NCBI GenBank assembly: GCA_964475165.1
Contig: CAYYVN010000005.1
Span: 1-64,000, forward strand
Direction of reading: 5' to 3'
Length of the DNA stretch: 64,000 nt
Source of the DNA: CAYUHK01 sp964475165
GTDB taxonomy: Bacteria; Verrucomicrobiota; Kiritimatiellia; JAAZAB01
How positions within the stretch are numbered: position 1 is the first letter of the stretch; each line of letters begins with the position of its first letter. Below, one piece after another: positions 15,838 to 24,636 of this stretch. The notes under the pieces are model-generated. The model was given only the letters and a program-made list of their open reading frames with translations, did no database searches and was not told the DNA's origin. The translations under genes and the position numbers were made by a program.

Positions 15838-17403
15838 TTAAGCGCGGCGCAGAAGACGCCCGGCGCGGACACCGCTCGGACCATCCGGCGTCAGCGTGAT
15901 GGCGCCATTGACAATGACCCACTCGATGCCCCGCGCCAGCTGATGCGGCTCAGCAAAAGTGGAGAGATCCGCCAGGGTATCCGGATTAAAAATAACCACA
16001 TCGGCCAGGCGCCCCTCCGCCAGGAGCCCTCGCTCCGGCACACGGAAATGCTGGGCCGGCAAGGAAGTCATCTTGCGGATGGCCTCCGGCAGGGGCACCG
16101 TTTGGCCATCCAGCGCCGCCCGCAGGAAGCGGGGAAAACTACCATAGGCGCGCGGATGAGGATAGTTCTGGCTCAAGGGCCCCGTCGGAGCTTGCAGGGA
16201 GGCATCCGTGCCCAGCATCACATAAGGTTCCGCCAGGATGCGCCACATATTGGCTTCGTTCATGCCCAGGAAAAAGGCGCTGGTTTGCAAAGCATCAGTA
16301 TCCAGCAGATGCAAAACGGCATCCGCTGGATCAAGCCGCAAATGGGCGGCGACTTCCAGCAAGGGCAGCCCGCAGCAGGGCCTCAAGCTGGTGCCGGCAA
16401 TCACAATCATCTGCGGCTTACGCGTGGTGAAGATTTCCTGGCACAGGCGTTGGCGCGTATGCGGATCGCGCAGTCGAGCCAGGATGGCTTCCTTGCCGTC
16501 GGCCGTGGCCCAGCCCGGCAAGACCACATCCAAATCCGTACAGGACGCTACATAGGGATAACGATCGGCGGCGATCTCCAAGCCATCAGCGCGCGCCTGG
16601 CGCAGCTGAGCCAAGGCGGCATCTACCAGCGGCCAGGCTTCTGGGCCAGCCGTCTTCAGATGCGACACTTCCACCCGCACCTTAGTGGCGCGAGCAATGG
16701 CAATGGTCTCCTCCAGAGCTTGCAATAAATCGGCACTCTCGCTGCGCATATGCGAGACATAAATCCCCTGATGCTTGGCCACCACCGCCGCCAAGGCGGC
16801 CAGCTCTTCGCGCGTGGCCCATTTGCCAGGTGTATAGATCAGGCCGCTGCTGAGCCCCCACCCGCCGGCCTGGAGGCTCTCCGCTAAGAGCGCGCACATG
16901 GCCTGAATTTCGGCGGGCGTCGCGGGGCGCGCCTGATAGCCCATCACCCAGCTGCGCAGTTTGCCATGGCCAACCAGGGCGGCCACATTGAGCGCCGGCT
17001 GCACCTGCTCCAACAAGCGCAAGTAATCGGCCATGGTTTGCCAGGAGCCGGGATAATCCAGCCCCTGCCAATCGGAGGGCAAACAGGCTGGGTCGGCCAA
17101 CGGCGCGGCTGAGGCGCCGCAGTTGCCCACAATTTCGGTGGTGATGCCCTGGTAAATCTTGCTGGGCGCCGCGGGTTCTATCAGCAAATAAGCATCGGAG
17201 TGCGAGTGGCTATCGATGAAGCCCGGGCAAACATAGCGCCCTTCCGCCGCTATCGTTTGACGGGCCGCCAGGCCGGAAAGATCGCCCAAGGCCACCAGCT
17301 GTGCGCCGGCGATCCCCACATCAGCCCGCCGCGCCGGAGCGCCACTGCCATCCAGGATTTGTCCGCCGGTAATTTTTATATCCAATATGGAACTGGTCGG
17401 CAT
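15838..17403 (-). CDS. N-acyl-D-amino-acid deacylase (amidohydrolase family)
   Basis: The 521-residue protein has the N-terminal beta domain (ITGGQILDGSGAP), the metal motif at 60-70 (PGFIDSHSHSD with His66 and His68), and Cys95 in IVGNCGASAAPL, a D-aminoacylase metal ligand. Further metal-site elements are YVSHMRSE, VEVSHLKT and LGTDASLQ. It ends with the usual return to the beta domain (ADVVIFNPDTL). Such enzymes release D-amino acids, or act on D-amino acyl dipeptides in peptidoglycan turnover; the exact substrate cannot be read. A strong AGGAGG site precedes the ATG. It is the last gene of the row that starts at 20680, and its end is only 3 bases from the yraN stop. Confidence 0.85.
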   Translation of the reverse strand: MPTSSILDIKITGGQILDGSGAPARRADVGIAGAQLVALGDLSGLAARQTIAAEGRYVCPGFIDSHSHSDAYLLIEPAAPSKIYQGITTEIVGNCGASAAPLADPACLPSDWQGLDYPGSWQTMADYLRLLEQVQPALNVAALVGHGKLRSWVMGYQARPATPAEIQAMCALLAESLQAGGWGLSSGLIYTPGKWATREELAALAAVVAKHQGIYVSHMRSESADLLQALEETIAIARATKVRVEVSHLKTAGPEAWPLVDAALAQLRQARADGLEIAADRYPYVASCTDLDVVLPGWATADGKEAILARLRDPHTRQRLCQEIFTTRKPQMIVIAGTSLRPCCGLPLLEVAAHLRLDPADAVLHLLDTDALQTSAFFLGMNEANMWRILAEPYVMLGTDASLQAPTGPLSQNYPHPRAYGSFPRFLRAALDGQTVPLPEAIRKMTSLPAQHFRVPERGLLAEGRLADVVIFNPDTLADLSTFAEPHQLARGIEWVIVNGAITLTPDGPSGVRAGRLLRRA

Positions 17404-17413
17404 GGGCGCCCTC

Positions 17414-18004
17414 CTAAGTTAGACCCTCAGCCATGGCTGGTGACGGTGCCGGGGCGCTGCCGCTTGAGAGCCCACTATCCAGCAGGGCCATCACCTCCGC
17501 TTGCACCCGCTCTAATTGGTGCAGATCCAGATGAGGATCGGTCACCAGAAAAGTATCCCCGCTCTGGCGCTGTTCATATACGCGCCGCGTGGAGCCATCG
17601 GGTCCGCTTTGCACATCCCGCTCCACCAGCAGGCGGCGGCGTTCCAGCATCACCGCTAAAACAAAGATCGTGTTTTGATGGGCCGGATCGTTTTTTTCCA
17701 TCAAGCCGCGCAAGAGCGATTCGGCCGTTTCCTTCTTGAGCGGCTCCGCGGCCGGCGGGGGCGGCGTATGAAAAACTCCACGCCAAGTGCTGATCCAGCC
17801 GGCGGACGGGATCGCCTCGGCCGCCGGCGCCGCTGCCGCCGCGGACTGTTCCTGCGCCCAGCAAGCCTCGCAATAGTCTTGGCGCAGATAGCCGGTGGAG
17901 CTGGAAGCCAGGCGCGAAATATAAGGCTGCTGGTCAATAAAGGCGCCCTGGCAGCCAGAACAGGCCTGGCTGCGCGGCTTGATATCCCATTCCTGATTAA
18001 GCAT
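17414..18004 (-). CDS. Conserved-looking zinc-ribbon protein, function unknown
   Basis: The 196-residue protein opens with a Cys4 ribbon: ACSGCQGAF at about 14-22, then YCEACW at about 44-49. These are followed by an Ala/Pro-rich linker and a helical C-terminal half (TIFVLAVMLERRRLLVER, then LVTDPHLDLHQLERVQAEV). There is no transmembrane segment or signal peptide. I associate this layout with hypothetical proteins of PVC-group bacteria but cannot name a family. It overlaps pgsA by 8 bases and is followed after 9 bases by the D-aminoacylase gene, so it is part of the rimO-pgsA row. Confidence 0.7.
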   Translation of the reverse strand: MLNQEWDIKPRSQACSGCQGAFIDQQPYISRLASSSTGYLRQDYCEACWAQEQSAAAAAPAAEAIPSAGWISTWRGVFHTPPPPAAEPLKKETAESLLRGLMEKNDPAHQNTIFVLAVMLERRRLLVERDVQSGPDGSTRRVYEQRQSGDTFLVTDPHLDLHQLERVQAEVMALLDSGLSSGSAPAPSPAMAEGLT

Positions 18005-18605
18005 CCTTCAACACCCAATCCTTATAGCGCCAGAAATAGATAGTGCCGGAAACGACGGTCAATAAGGTCACCAGCGCGGCGATGGCCGTGGTGACCAGGC
18101 GGAATAAGGGATGATAATAATTCGTCAGAAAATCATCCAAAACGGGGCCTTGCAAAAAAAGCGGCAAAAGCTCGTCGCGACAAGCGGCCCCCAGTATAAT
18201 GATGGCGATAACGATGATCTGCCAAATCATCTTATGTTTACCCCAGCGGCCCGCCGCAATGATCTTACCCTGCGAGGCGCTCAAAAGGCGCAGACCGGTG
18301 ACCATGAACTCGCGCGCGATGAGAATCACCACAATCCAGGCCGGCACAATCTGATCCCAGGCCACGAAACAAATGAAAGCGGCGCAGATCAAGACTTTAT
18401 CGGCCAAGGGATCCAGCAGCTGACCGAAAACGCTGACGCCGCTAATTTTACGTGCCCAACGCCCATCCAGATAGTCGGTTAAAGCCGCCAAGAGAAAGAC
18501 CACCAGCGCGATTGATTTGCCAAAGGGAATCGCCAAAGTCAGCAAGCAGGGCAAGGTCAGCGCCATCACCAATCTACCCAGCGTTAAAACATTAGAAGTT
18601 TTCAT
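17997..18605 (-). CDS. pgsA: CDP-diacylglycerol-glycerol-3-phosphate phosphatidyltransferase
   Basis: This integral membrane enzyme makes phosphatidylglycerol-phosphate, the precursor of phosphatidylglycerol. The 202-residue protein carries the complete CDP-alcohol phosphatidyltransferase motif: Asp44, Asp47, Gly48, Ala51, Arg52, Gly61, Asp65 and Asp69. Several hydrophobic segments surround it. It overlaps the end of rimO by an ATGA junction, an order (rimO-pgsA) seen in many bacteria. A different alcohol acceptor is possible in this superfamily, but length and N-terminal NVLTLGRL favour PgsA. Confidence 0.9.
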   Translation of the reverse strand: MKTSNVLTLGRLVMALTLPCLLTLAIPFGKSIALVVFLLAALTDYLDGRWARKISGVSVFGQLLDPLADKVLICAAFICFVAWDQIVPAWIVVILIAREFMVTGLRLLSASQGKIIAAGRWGKHKMIWQIIVIAIIILGAACRDELLPLFLQGPVLDDFLTNYYHPLFRLVTTAIAALVTLLTVVSGTIYFWRYKDWVLKDA

Positions 18606-20014
18606 CGTATAGACCTGCTGCTTCCCTTCCGCGCGGTTTCTGCGACCGGCTCGGCCAGCAGATCATAGCCGGCCACGCCAATATAACGCGCCTTGATAAA
18701 AGTGCCGGGGCGGATATCTGCGGGCGCGCGCTGCAGGATCACCACGCTATCCACCTCCGGGGCCTGGGCGCCAGAGCGAGCGATCCAGGCCGGACCGGAG
18801 ATAGTCGGTTCATTCTGCTGCTGGGCCCTTTCTTTTTCAATCAAAATCTCGGTTGTTTTTCCGAGACGCTCCCGGTTGTGCTCTAAGACCCAGCGTTGCT
18901 GCCGCCGCAACAGTTCGGCGCGGCGCTGGGCGGCCGCGCGTGGCGCCACCTGCGCGGCGAGCCGGGCCGCCGGCGTGCCTTCTTCGCGGGAATAGGCGAA
19001 GACGCCCAGATGATCGAAGTGGGCTTCATCCACGAAATCCCGTAAATGCCGAAAATGCGCCTTGGTTTCACCCGGAAACCCGACCAGGCAAGTGGTGCGT
19101 AAAGCGACATCCGGCAAAGCCCGGCGAATGCGCTCCAGCAGCTGCCGCCCGCCGCCTGGCAGCGGCGGACGCCCCATGGCGCGCAGCATTTCCGGATGGC
19201 TATGTTGAATGGGAATATCCAGGTAATGACAAACCTGAGGCACCTCCGCCATGGCCGCCAACAAACTATCGCTCACCTGGCTGGGGTGTCCATAGAGCAG
19301 GCGTATCCAAAAACGGCCGCCGAGGGCGCCCAGCGCACGCAGGAGCTGGGGCAAAGCTACACCCCCGGCGAGATCCCGTCCGTAAGCCGTGCTATCCTGA
19401 GCAATCAGAATCAGTTCGCGTTGGCCACTGGCCAGCAGCGTTTCGGCTTCGCGCAAAATGCTTTTGAGCGGTCGGGAACGATAGCGCCCGCGAATGCGTG
19501 GGATAACGCAGAAACGACAATGATGATGGCAGCCTTCGGCAATTTTAAGATAGGCAAAGGGGCCCCCGGTAAATAAAACCCTCTGGGGCGGCGGCTCGAT
19601 CACCAAACGCGCCCGGGGCGCAATGGCCCGCAGATCGCGGGCGCCATCCGCCAGGCGGCGCACCACCTTATCCACACGGGTGATGGCATCCAATCCGATC
19701 CAGGCATCCACTTCGGGTATGGCCTCCACCAAGCGGCGCTGGTAACGCTGCGGCAAACATCCCGCCACCAGCACGGCGCGGCAGGGACCCCGCCTCTTCC
19801 AGGAACAGGCTTCAAATATCGCCGCCAGGGATTCTTCTCGAGCGGCACGAATGAAAGCGCAGGTATTGACGATAACGATCTGCGCCTCTTCCGGCGTCGG
19901 CGCTAAAGGCCAACCAGCCGCCAGCAGGCCGGTCGCCATTATTTCGGAATCCACCAGGTTTTTGGCGCAACCCAGGCTGATGAACCCGATCGACAGAGGT
20001 TGTGACTGAGTCAT
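18602..20014 (-). CDS. rimO: Ribosomal protein S12 methylthiotransferase
   Basis: RimO adds a methylthio group to the conserved Asp of ribosomal protein S12. The 470-residue protein has three N-terminal Cys for one iron-sulfur cluster (Cys16, Cys52, Cys86). The radical SAM triad Cys162, Cys166, Cys169 (GCHHHCRFC) holds the second cluster. A C-terminal TRAM domain (about 395-455) follows. The motif SLGCAKNLVDSE distinguishes RimO from MiaB, where Asn-Cys patterns differ. It overlaps pgsA downstream. Confidence 0.95.
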   Translation of the reverse strand: MTQSQPLSIGFISLGCAKNLVDSEIMATGLLAAGWPLAPTPEEAQIVIVNTCAFIRAAREESLAAIFEACSWKRRGPCRAVLVAGCLPQRYQRRLVEAIPEVDAWIGLDAITRVDKVVRRLADGARDLRAIAPRARLVIEPPPQRVLFTGGPFAYLKIAEGCHHHCRFCVIPRIRGRYRSRPLKSILREAETLLASGQRELILIAQDSTAYGRDLAGGVALPQLLRALGALGGRFWIRLLYGHPSQVSDSLLAAMAEVPQVCHYLDIPIQHSHPEMLRAMGRPPLPGGGRQLLERIRRALPDVALRTTCLVGFPGETKAHFRHLRDFVDEAHFDHLGVFAYSREEGTPAARLAAQVAPRAAAQRRAELLRRQQRWVLEHNRERLGKTTEILIEKERAQQQNEPTISGPAWIARSGAQAPEVDSVVILQRAPADIRPGTFIKARYIGVAGYDLLAEPVAETARKGSSRSIR

Positions 20015-20041
20015 GAATTAGTGAGCCTGGCCTGGCCCAGC

Positions 20042-20680
20042 TCAGCGGCGCTCGGCGCGCTGCTCACGCGCCAGCCGATCCAGAGCCATTTCCATGTGAA
20101 CTTTCCACTCGCTATCCGGATGAGCGGCGATGAAGTCCTCATAAACAACTTGCGCCTCGGCGGCGCGGCGGAGCTGTTGCAGACAACGGGCCTGGCCCAG
20201 GTAAGCCTGCGGCAGCAGAAAATGATCCGGATAGGCGGCCAGGAAAGCATTGAAGCCAGCCAGCGCTTGCGCGGGTGCGCCCTGCGCCTCCTGGCACAGC
20301 ACCCTGCCCAACACCGCCGCGGGCCTCATAAAATGTTTTGGATATTGCTGTATAAAACGATCATAGAGCATCAAAGCCTGTTCATAGGCCCCGGCCGCAT
20401 ATTGGCTGGAGGCCAGCGCCAAAAGCGCCGTGGGGGCCGAAGGAGACGAGGGATACTGGACCAATACTTCCTCCAATTGCCCAGCCGTTTGAGCCACAGC
20501 CAGCATTTGCGAAGCGGTTATGGCCTGACGCCGTTGCTGGCTGATATAGACGGCGACAATCAGCACCAACACTATCGCCAGACCCGCGCCGCTGAGCAAG
20601 AGACGCAGATGGCGTTGCAGAAAAGCCCCCTGATTGGCCCCGGGTATCCGCAACAAAACCTCTTGCAGTGACTTCAACAT
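20042..20680 (-). CDS. Membrane-anchored TPR protein (YfgM-like)
   Basis: The 212-residue protein has a cytoplasmic N-terminus of about 25 residues, one transmembrane helix (LLLSGAGLAIVLVLIVAVYI), and then tetratricopeptide-like helices up to the end, for example ALLALASSQYAAGAYEQALMLYDRFI. This architecture resembles YfgM/DUF2133-type proteins that act near the Sec translocon, but the match is general. It is the first gene of the row with rimO 27 bases downstream. Its promoter region is shared divergently with sppA. Confidence 0.7.
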   Translation of the reverse strand: MLKSLQEVLLRIPGANQGAFLQRHLRLLLSGAGLAIVLVLIVAVYISQQRRQAITASQMLAVAQTAGQLEEVLVQYPSSPSAPTALLALASSQYAAGAYEQALMLYDRFIQQYPKHFMRPAAVLGRVLCQEAQGAPAQALAGFNAFLAAYPDHFLLPQAYLGQARCLQQLRRAAEAQVVYEDFIAAHPDSEWKVHMEMALDRLAREQRAERR

Positions 20681-20728
20681 TTATGCCTGCCTCTTGCCAT
20701 CCAGCCCAGCCTTGAAAAAAACCCTTTC

Positions 20729-20757
20729 ACCATACTGCGCGGCGCGGGACGCTGCAA
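20729..20757 (-). promoter_or_regulatory. Putative promoter of TPR-rimO-pgsA operon
   Basis: On the minus strand TTGCAG (20757-20752), 17 bases, TATGGT (20734-20729). It lies about 50 bases upstream of the TPR gene and back to back with the sppA promoter. Confidence 0.5.
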
Positions 20758-20779
20758 GCCCAAATTAGCAGCGCCAAGC

Positions 20780-20808
20780 TTGCCTCGACAGAACAAACCC
20801 TCTATATT
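20780..20808 (+). promoter_or_regulatory. Putative leaderless promoter of sppA
   Basis: TTGCCT (20780-20785), exactly 17 bases, TATATT (20803-20808). The ATG at 20816 follows 7 bases after the -10 box, so the mRNA would have almost no leader. No ribosome site precedes the ATG, which agrees with leaderless translation. Confidence 0.6.
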
Positions 20809-20815
20809 GCAAGCC

Positions 20816-21823
20816 ATGCAAACCAAAGACCGCTCTCGATTGAGGAGCCCCATCGCCTTGCTGACGCTGGCCCTGATCGTTAGTGCCGCGCTCAACGTGG
20901 TTATCTTGCTCGGCTGGGCGCTGATGGCCGGCGGCCATTCATCCGCTCGCCAACAAGCCGAGGATGAATATCCTCAGCTCAAGGAGGTCTGGTCTTATGG
21001 CCAAGGAACGGTCAAAGCAGCGCGCATCGCCCTCAGCGGCGTGATCATCCGGGGCGGCGCAGAGGGGTTCTTTGATCTGCGCCCGGACCGGGTGGAAGAC
21101 ACCCTGCGCCAAATCCGGGCCGCGCAGCAGGATGCGGAGGTAAAGGCCATCATACTGGAAGTGGATTCTCCCGGCGGCGGGATCACGCCCACCGATGAGA
21201 TCTACCGCGCCTTATGTGAATTCAGAGCCAGTGCCGCCGGGCGGCGCGTGGTGGCTCTCGTGCGCGGCACGGCGGCCTCCGGCGGCTATTACATCGCCTT
21301 GGCGGCTGACTGGATCATTGCCGAGCCCACCGCCTTGCTCGGATCCATCTCCGTCCTCATCCAAACCCTCAACTGGAAAGCCCTCAGCGATAAAGTGGGT
21401 ATTGAGGATATCACCATCAAATCCGGGCGGCATAAGGATCTCTTGAACCCCTTTCGAGCAGTCGATCCGGAGCAATTAAGCATGCTGCAAACCACGGTGG
21501 ATAGCCTGCATGCGCATTTCGTGGATATCCTCCGCCAGAGCCGGCCGCAAATCACAGCCCCTCTGGAGGAACTCTGCGATGGACGCATCTTCACCGCCCC
21601 CGCCGCCCAGGAACTGCAGCTGATCGACCAACAAGGCTATTGGGCGGATGCCATGGCCCGCGCCGCGCAGCTGACCGGGCAACCCAGCCTTAAAGTTGTA
21701 CGCTATAAGGAACGCTCGGATCTGACGCGCTGGCTGGCGGAATGGCGCGCCCCGACCTTGCGCGTCAGCCTGCCGGGGCGGCCAGGTGGCGGTCCGCAGC
21801 TCATGTATCTTTGGCAGCCCTGA
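20816..21823 (+). CDS. sppA: Signal peptide peptidase SppA, short type
   Basis: SppA degrades cleaved signal peptides in the membrane using a Ser-Lys dyad. The 335-residue protein (about half the length of E. coli SppA, like the Bacillus type) has one N-terminal transmembrane helix (about 14-37). The ClpP-like core shows ILEVDSPGGGITPTDEIY, the nucleophile Ser155 in GTAASGGYYIA, and Lys207 in KSGRHKDLLNPFR. The frame is open upstream to a TTG at 20780, but that overlaps the predicted -35 box, so the ATG is preferred. Confidence 0.9.
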   Translation: MQTKDRSRLRSPIALLTLALIVSAALNVVILLGWALMAGGHSSARQQAEDEYPQLKEVWSYGQGTVKAARIALSGVIIRGGAEGFFDLRPDRVEDTLRQIRAAQQDAEVKAIILEVDSPGGGITPTDEIYRALCEFRASAAGRRVVALVRGTAASGGYYIALAADWIIAEPTALLGSISVLIQTLNWKALSDKVGIEDITIKSGRHKDLLNPFRAVDPEQLSMLQTTVDSLHAHFVDILRQSRPQITAPLEELCDGRIFTAPAAQELQLIDQQGYWADAMARAAQLTGQPSLKVVRYKERSDLTRWLAEWRAPTLRVSLPGRPGGGPQLMYLWQP

Positions 21824-21885
21824 ATGCCCTTGCGCGGGCCTGGCCTTTGCCTAATGATCTAAAAAAAATAAATGGGTATCCAGAG

Positions 21886-21906
21886 CGGATAGCCTCTCGG
21901 ATAGCC
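21886..21906 (+). repeat. Tandem 9-base repeat upstream of metal permease
   Basis: CGGATAGCC occurs twice with a 12-base period, just downstream of an A-rich tract and about 20 bases before the permease start. It could be a regulator binding site; chance cannot be excluded. Confidence 0.35.
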
Positions 21907-21926
21907 CGAAAGTCGAGGTGACCTCC

Positions 21927-23171
21927 ATGGCTGATTTCTTAACAGCCTTCTGGCAAAGCTTGACCATGATGGCCCCCTATCTTCTGTTTGGGTTCTTGGT
22001 GGCCGGGGTGCTTGCGATATTCATCTCGCCCCAATCCGTCGAGCGCCATCTGGGCGGCCGAGGATTCCTGGCGGTATTAAAAGCAACTCTCTTCGGCATA
22101 CCGCTGCCCCTCTGCTCATGCGGCGTGCTGCCGGTCACCGCGGCCCTGCGGCGGCACAAGGCTGGCAAAGGCGCCGCGACCGCCTTCCTGCTCTCCACAC
22201 CCCAGACTGGTTTCGACAGCATCTTCGTCACTTTTGGTATGCTGGGAACGCTATTTGCGGTGGTGCGTCCCCTGGGCGCGCTGGTGAGCGGCTTGCTGGG
22301 CGGCATGGCCATCAATCTCTTTGACACGGAAGAAAATGCGCGCGACTCAGCCGCCCCGCCATGTACGGAGGATTGCTGTGGCACCAGCGAACGACCCGGG
22401 GGCTGGCTCTTGACCGTCCTGCGCCATGGCTTCGTAACGCTGCCGCGTGATATCGCGCGCCCCATGCTCACCGGTCTCATCGCCGCCGGACTGATTGCCT
22501 GGCTCATCCCCGAAGGATATTTATATGACCTGCTGGGAGCCGGCCTGCGCCCGAAATTGATCATGATGCTGATCGGCATCCCCTCTTATGTTTGCGCAAC
22601 GGCCTCGGTGCCGGTAGCCGCGGCCCTCATCGCTAAAGGGGTCTCGCCGGGCGCAGCGCTCGTTTTCCTGATGACCGGCCCGGCCACCCATATCACCGCC
22701 TTGACCACCGTCTGGAAGATACTGGGCCGCCGCAGTACGCTCATCTATTTGGGCGTGATCGCGACGGTATCGATCCTGGCGGGGACCCTGCTGGATGCCA
22801 TCTATATCGCCCGCGCCACCCTGCCCGCGCCGGAAATGGCGCATCTGATCCCGGCGCCCATCAATGCCGGAGCGGCGATCATCCTGCTGGCCATCCTCCT
22901 CAAGGCTGCCTGGCCGCAGCGCCCGCGGGCGGGCACGCGCGGCGCTGAGCGCACCGCCGCCAAGCTCATCCTGCGCGTGCGCGGCATGAGCTGCCGCCAT
23001 TGCGCGGACCTCATCCAAGGCACGCTCTTGCAGCAGCCCGGAGTTGAGGCCGCCCTGGTGGACTGGACCAGCGGCCGCGCCGAGGTGAGCGGCAAAGATC
23101 TCGATCCTGATTTGCTGCGAAGCCGGATCAAGGAACTCGGCTACGATGCCGAGCCGGCGCCGCCCGTTTAG
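21927..23171 (+). CDS. Cu/Zn-type efflux permease with C-terminal HMA domain
   Basis: The 414-residue protein has eight or more hydrophobic segments and the permease signature PLPLCSCGVLPVTAALRRHKAG, then FLLSTPQTGFDSIFVT. These are typical of the SO_0444-type permease family linked to Cu/Zn export. The two Cys in LCSCG may bind metal. A His/Cys-bearing linker (CTEDCCGT) lies in the middle loop. The last ~70 residues form a heavy-metal-associated domain with MSCRHC as the metal-binding motif (CxxC). GAGGTGA precedes the ATG at 21927. Specificity is inferred from the family. An arsenite or thiol role is less likely but possible. Confidence 0.8.
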   Translation: MADFLTAFWQSLTMMAPYLLFGFLVAGVLAIFISPQSVERHLGGRGFLAVLKATLFGIPLPLCSCGVLPVTAALRRHKAGKGAATAFLLSTPQTGFDSIFVTFGMLGTLFAVVRPLGALVSGLLGGMAINLFDTEENARDSAAPPCTEDCCGTSERPGGWLLTVLRHGFVTLPRDIARPMLTGLIAAGLIAWLIPEGYLYDLLGAGLRPKLIMMLIGIPSYVCATASVPVAAALIAKGVSPGAALVFLMTGPATHITALTTVWKILGRRSTLIYLGVIATVSILAGTLLDAIYIARATLPAPEMAHLIPAPINAGAAIILLAILLKAAWPQRPRAGTRGAERTAAKLILRVRGMSCRHCADLIQGTLLQQPGVEAALVDWTSGRAEVSGKDLDPDLLRSRIKELGYDAEPAPPV

Positions 23172-23183
23172 CGCGTATTCGGC

Positions 23184-23212
23184 TTGCCCATCCAGGCCCG
23201 AACCTCTATGCT
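23184..23212 (+). promoter_or_regulatory. Putative promoter of phoH-like gene
   Basis: TTGCCC (23184-23189), 17 bases, TATGCT (23207-23212), leaving a leader of about 50 bases that contains an AAGGGAAG ribosome site before the ATG at 23270. Confidence 0.55.
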
Positions 23213-23269
23213 ATTTTGCGCCCCTGAGGGAAGGCCGCCGGAGCAACCAAGATAAGGGAAGCAGAACCC

Positions 23270-24574
23270 ATGAGAAAAACCTTCGTCCTCGACACTAACG
23301 TCCTGCTGCACAACTCCAACTGCATCGAGTCCTTCGCCGATAATATCGTGGTCCTGCCCATGGCGGTCATTGAGGAGCTCGATAAGTTCAAATCCAACAA
23401 TGATGAATTGGGGCGCAATGCCCGCCAGGTTATCCGGCGCTTGGATCTTCTGCGGCAGCGCGGGCGCTTGGGTGAGGGGGTTCCCATGGAGAATGGCGGC
23501 CTGCTACGGATCATCACCGATCATGAAGTGCCCCACGCTGGCCGCTTGGATGAGACCCTCGTGGATAACAAGATTATACTGCTGGCCTACCATCTGAAAA
23601 CCAGCGGCCAACGCGTGATCTTCGTCTCCAAGGATATCAATGCCCGCCTGAAATCCGACGCCCTGGGCATTGAGACGATGGATTTCGAAAAGCAGAAGGT
23701 TAATTTTGATGAGTTATTCACCGGCTATCGCCAGCTCACGATCACCAGCGCGCAGCTGGAAGAGTTCCAACAAAAGGGCGGCCTGCAACTGCCGGAGCTG
23801 GAGCTCTTTCCCAATGAAATCGCGGCCCTGACCCGCGCCGAGAATGGCGCGCAGATAATTTTGGCACGGGCAGAGGCCGATGGCACCCTGGTGCCCCTGG
23901 TGGCGGAACGCGCGGCGGCCTGGAATATCAAGCCGCGCAGCAACGAACAACGCGCGGCCTTGGAGCTGTTGCTGGATGAAAAAATTTCGCTGGTCACCCT
24001 GGTGGGTCAAGCCGGCACCGGCAAAACGCTGCTGGCGCTGGCGGCGGGGCTCGAGCAGCTGCTCAAGAGCAAGCGCTATGACAAGATGCTCGTCACGCGG
24101 CCGATCATGCCGCTGGGCAAGGATATCGGGTTTTTGCCCGGCGACAAGGAATCCAAGCTGAAGAATTGGATGCAACCTATTTTTGATAACCTGGCCTATC
24201 TCATGCGCAGCAAGGGCGATCCCAAACAATCGATCCGCGAAAAGATCGAGCGCCTCCAGCGCGAGCATATCCTGGAATTGGAAGCTCTCACTTATATCCG
24301 CGGCCGCTCCATCCCCAAACAATATGTGATCATAGATGAAGCCCAGAACCTGACGCCCCATGAGGTCAAGACCATCATCAGCCGCGCCGGCGAAGGCACC
24401 AAGATGGTGCTCACCGGCGATCCCTCACAAATCGATAACCCCTATCTGGATTCCAATAGTAACGGGCTCACCTATACCATTGAACGCCTGAAACCGGTGG
24501 CGCTGCACGGACACATCACGCTGGCCAAGAGCGAGCGCAGTCAGCTGGCGGCCACCGCCGCCGAGCTGCTATAA
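23270..24574 (+). CDS. PIN domain-PhoH ATPase (PhoH2 type)
   Basis: The 434-residue protein has an N-terminal PIN nuclease domain. It begins TFVLDTNVLLHN with Asp8, and other acidic residues occur at VIEELDKF, DNKIILLA and VSKDINARLK. A PhoH-type P-loop domain follows, with Walker A GQAGTGKT at 246-253 and Walker B YVIIDEAQNLTP. The pattern LTGDPSQIDNPYLDSNSNG marks the family. PhoH2 proteins have been described as RNA helicase/RNase pairs. The gene stands alone here, with its own promoter; no antitoxin-like gene precedes it. Confidence 0.9.
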   Translation: MRKTFVLDTNVLLHNSNCIESFADNIVVLPMAVIEELDKFKSNNDELGRNARQVIRRLDLLRQRGRLGEGVPMENGGLLRIITDHEVPHAGRLDETLVDNKIILLAYHLKTSGQRVIFVSKDINARLKSDALGIETMDFEKQKVNFDELFTGYRQLTITSAQLEEFQQKGGLQLPELELFPNEIAALTRAENGAQIILARAEADGTLVPLVAERAAAWNIKPRSNEQRAALELLLDEKISLVTLVGQAGTGKTLLALAAGLEQLLKSKRYDKMLVTRPIMPLGKDIGFLPGDKESKLKNWMQPIFDNLAYLMRSKGDPKQSIREKIERLQREHILELEALTYIRGRSIPKQYVIIDEAQNLTPHEVKTIISRAGEGTKMVLTGDPSQIDNPYLDSNSNGLTYTIERLKPVALHGHITLAKSERSQLAATAAELL

Positions 24575-24636
24575 AGTGTGGCCGAGTAACGCCAAAGATG
24601 GCATACTATTATCTTGGATTCGCGGAGGAGCAAAGC

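Noticed and set aside
21847..21875. Possible promoter TTGCCT upstream of the metal permease
   Set aside because: No acceptable -10 box is found 16-18 bases downstream; only an A-rich tract.
24598..24636. Upstream extension of the large TPR protein
   Set aside because: It would place 13 residues before the signal peptide, whereas a strong GGAGGAG site supports the ATG at 24637.
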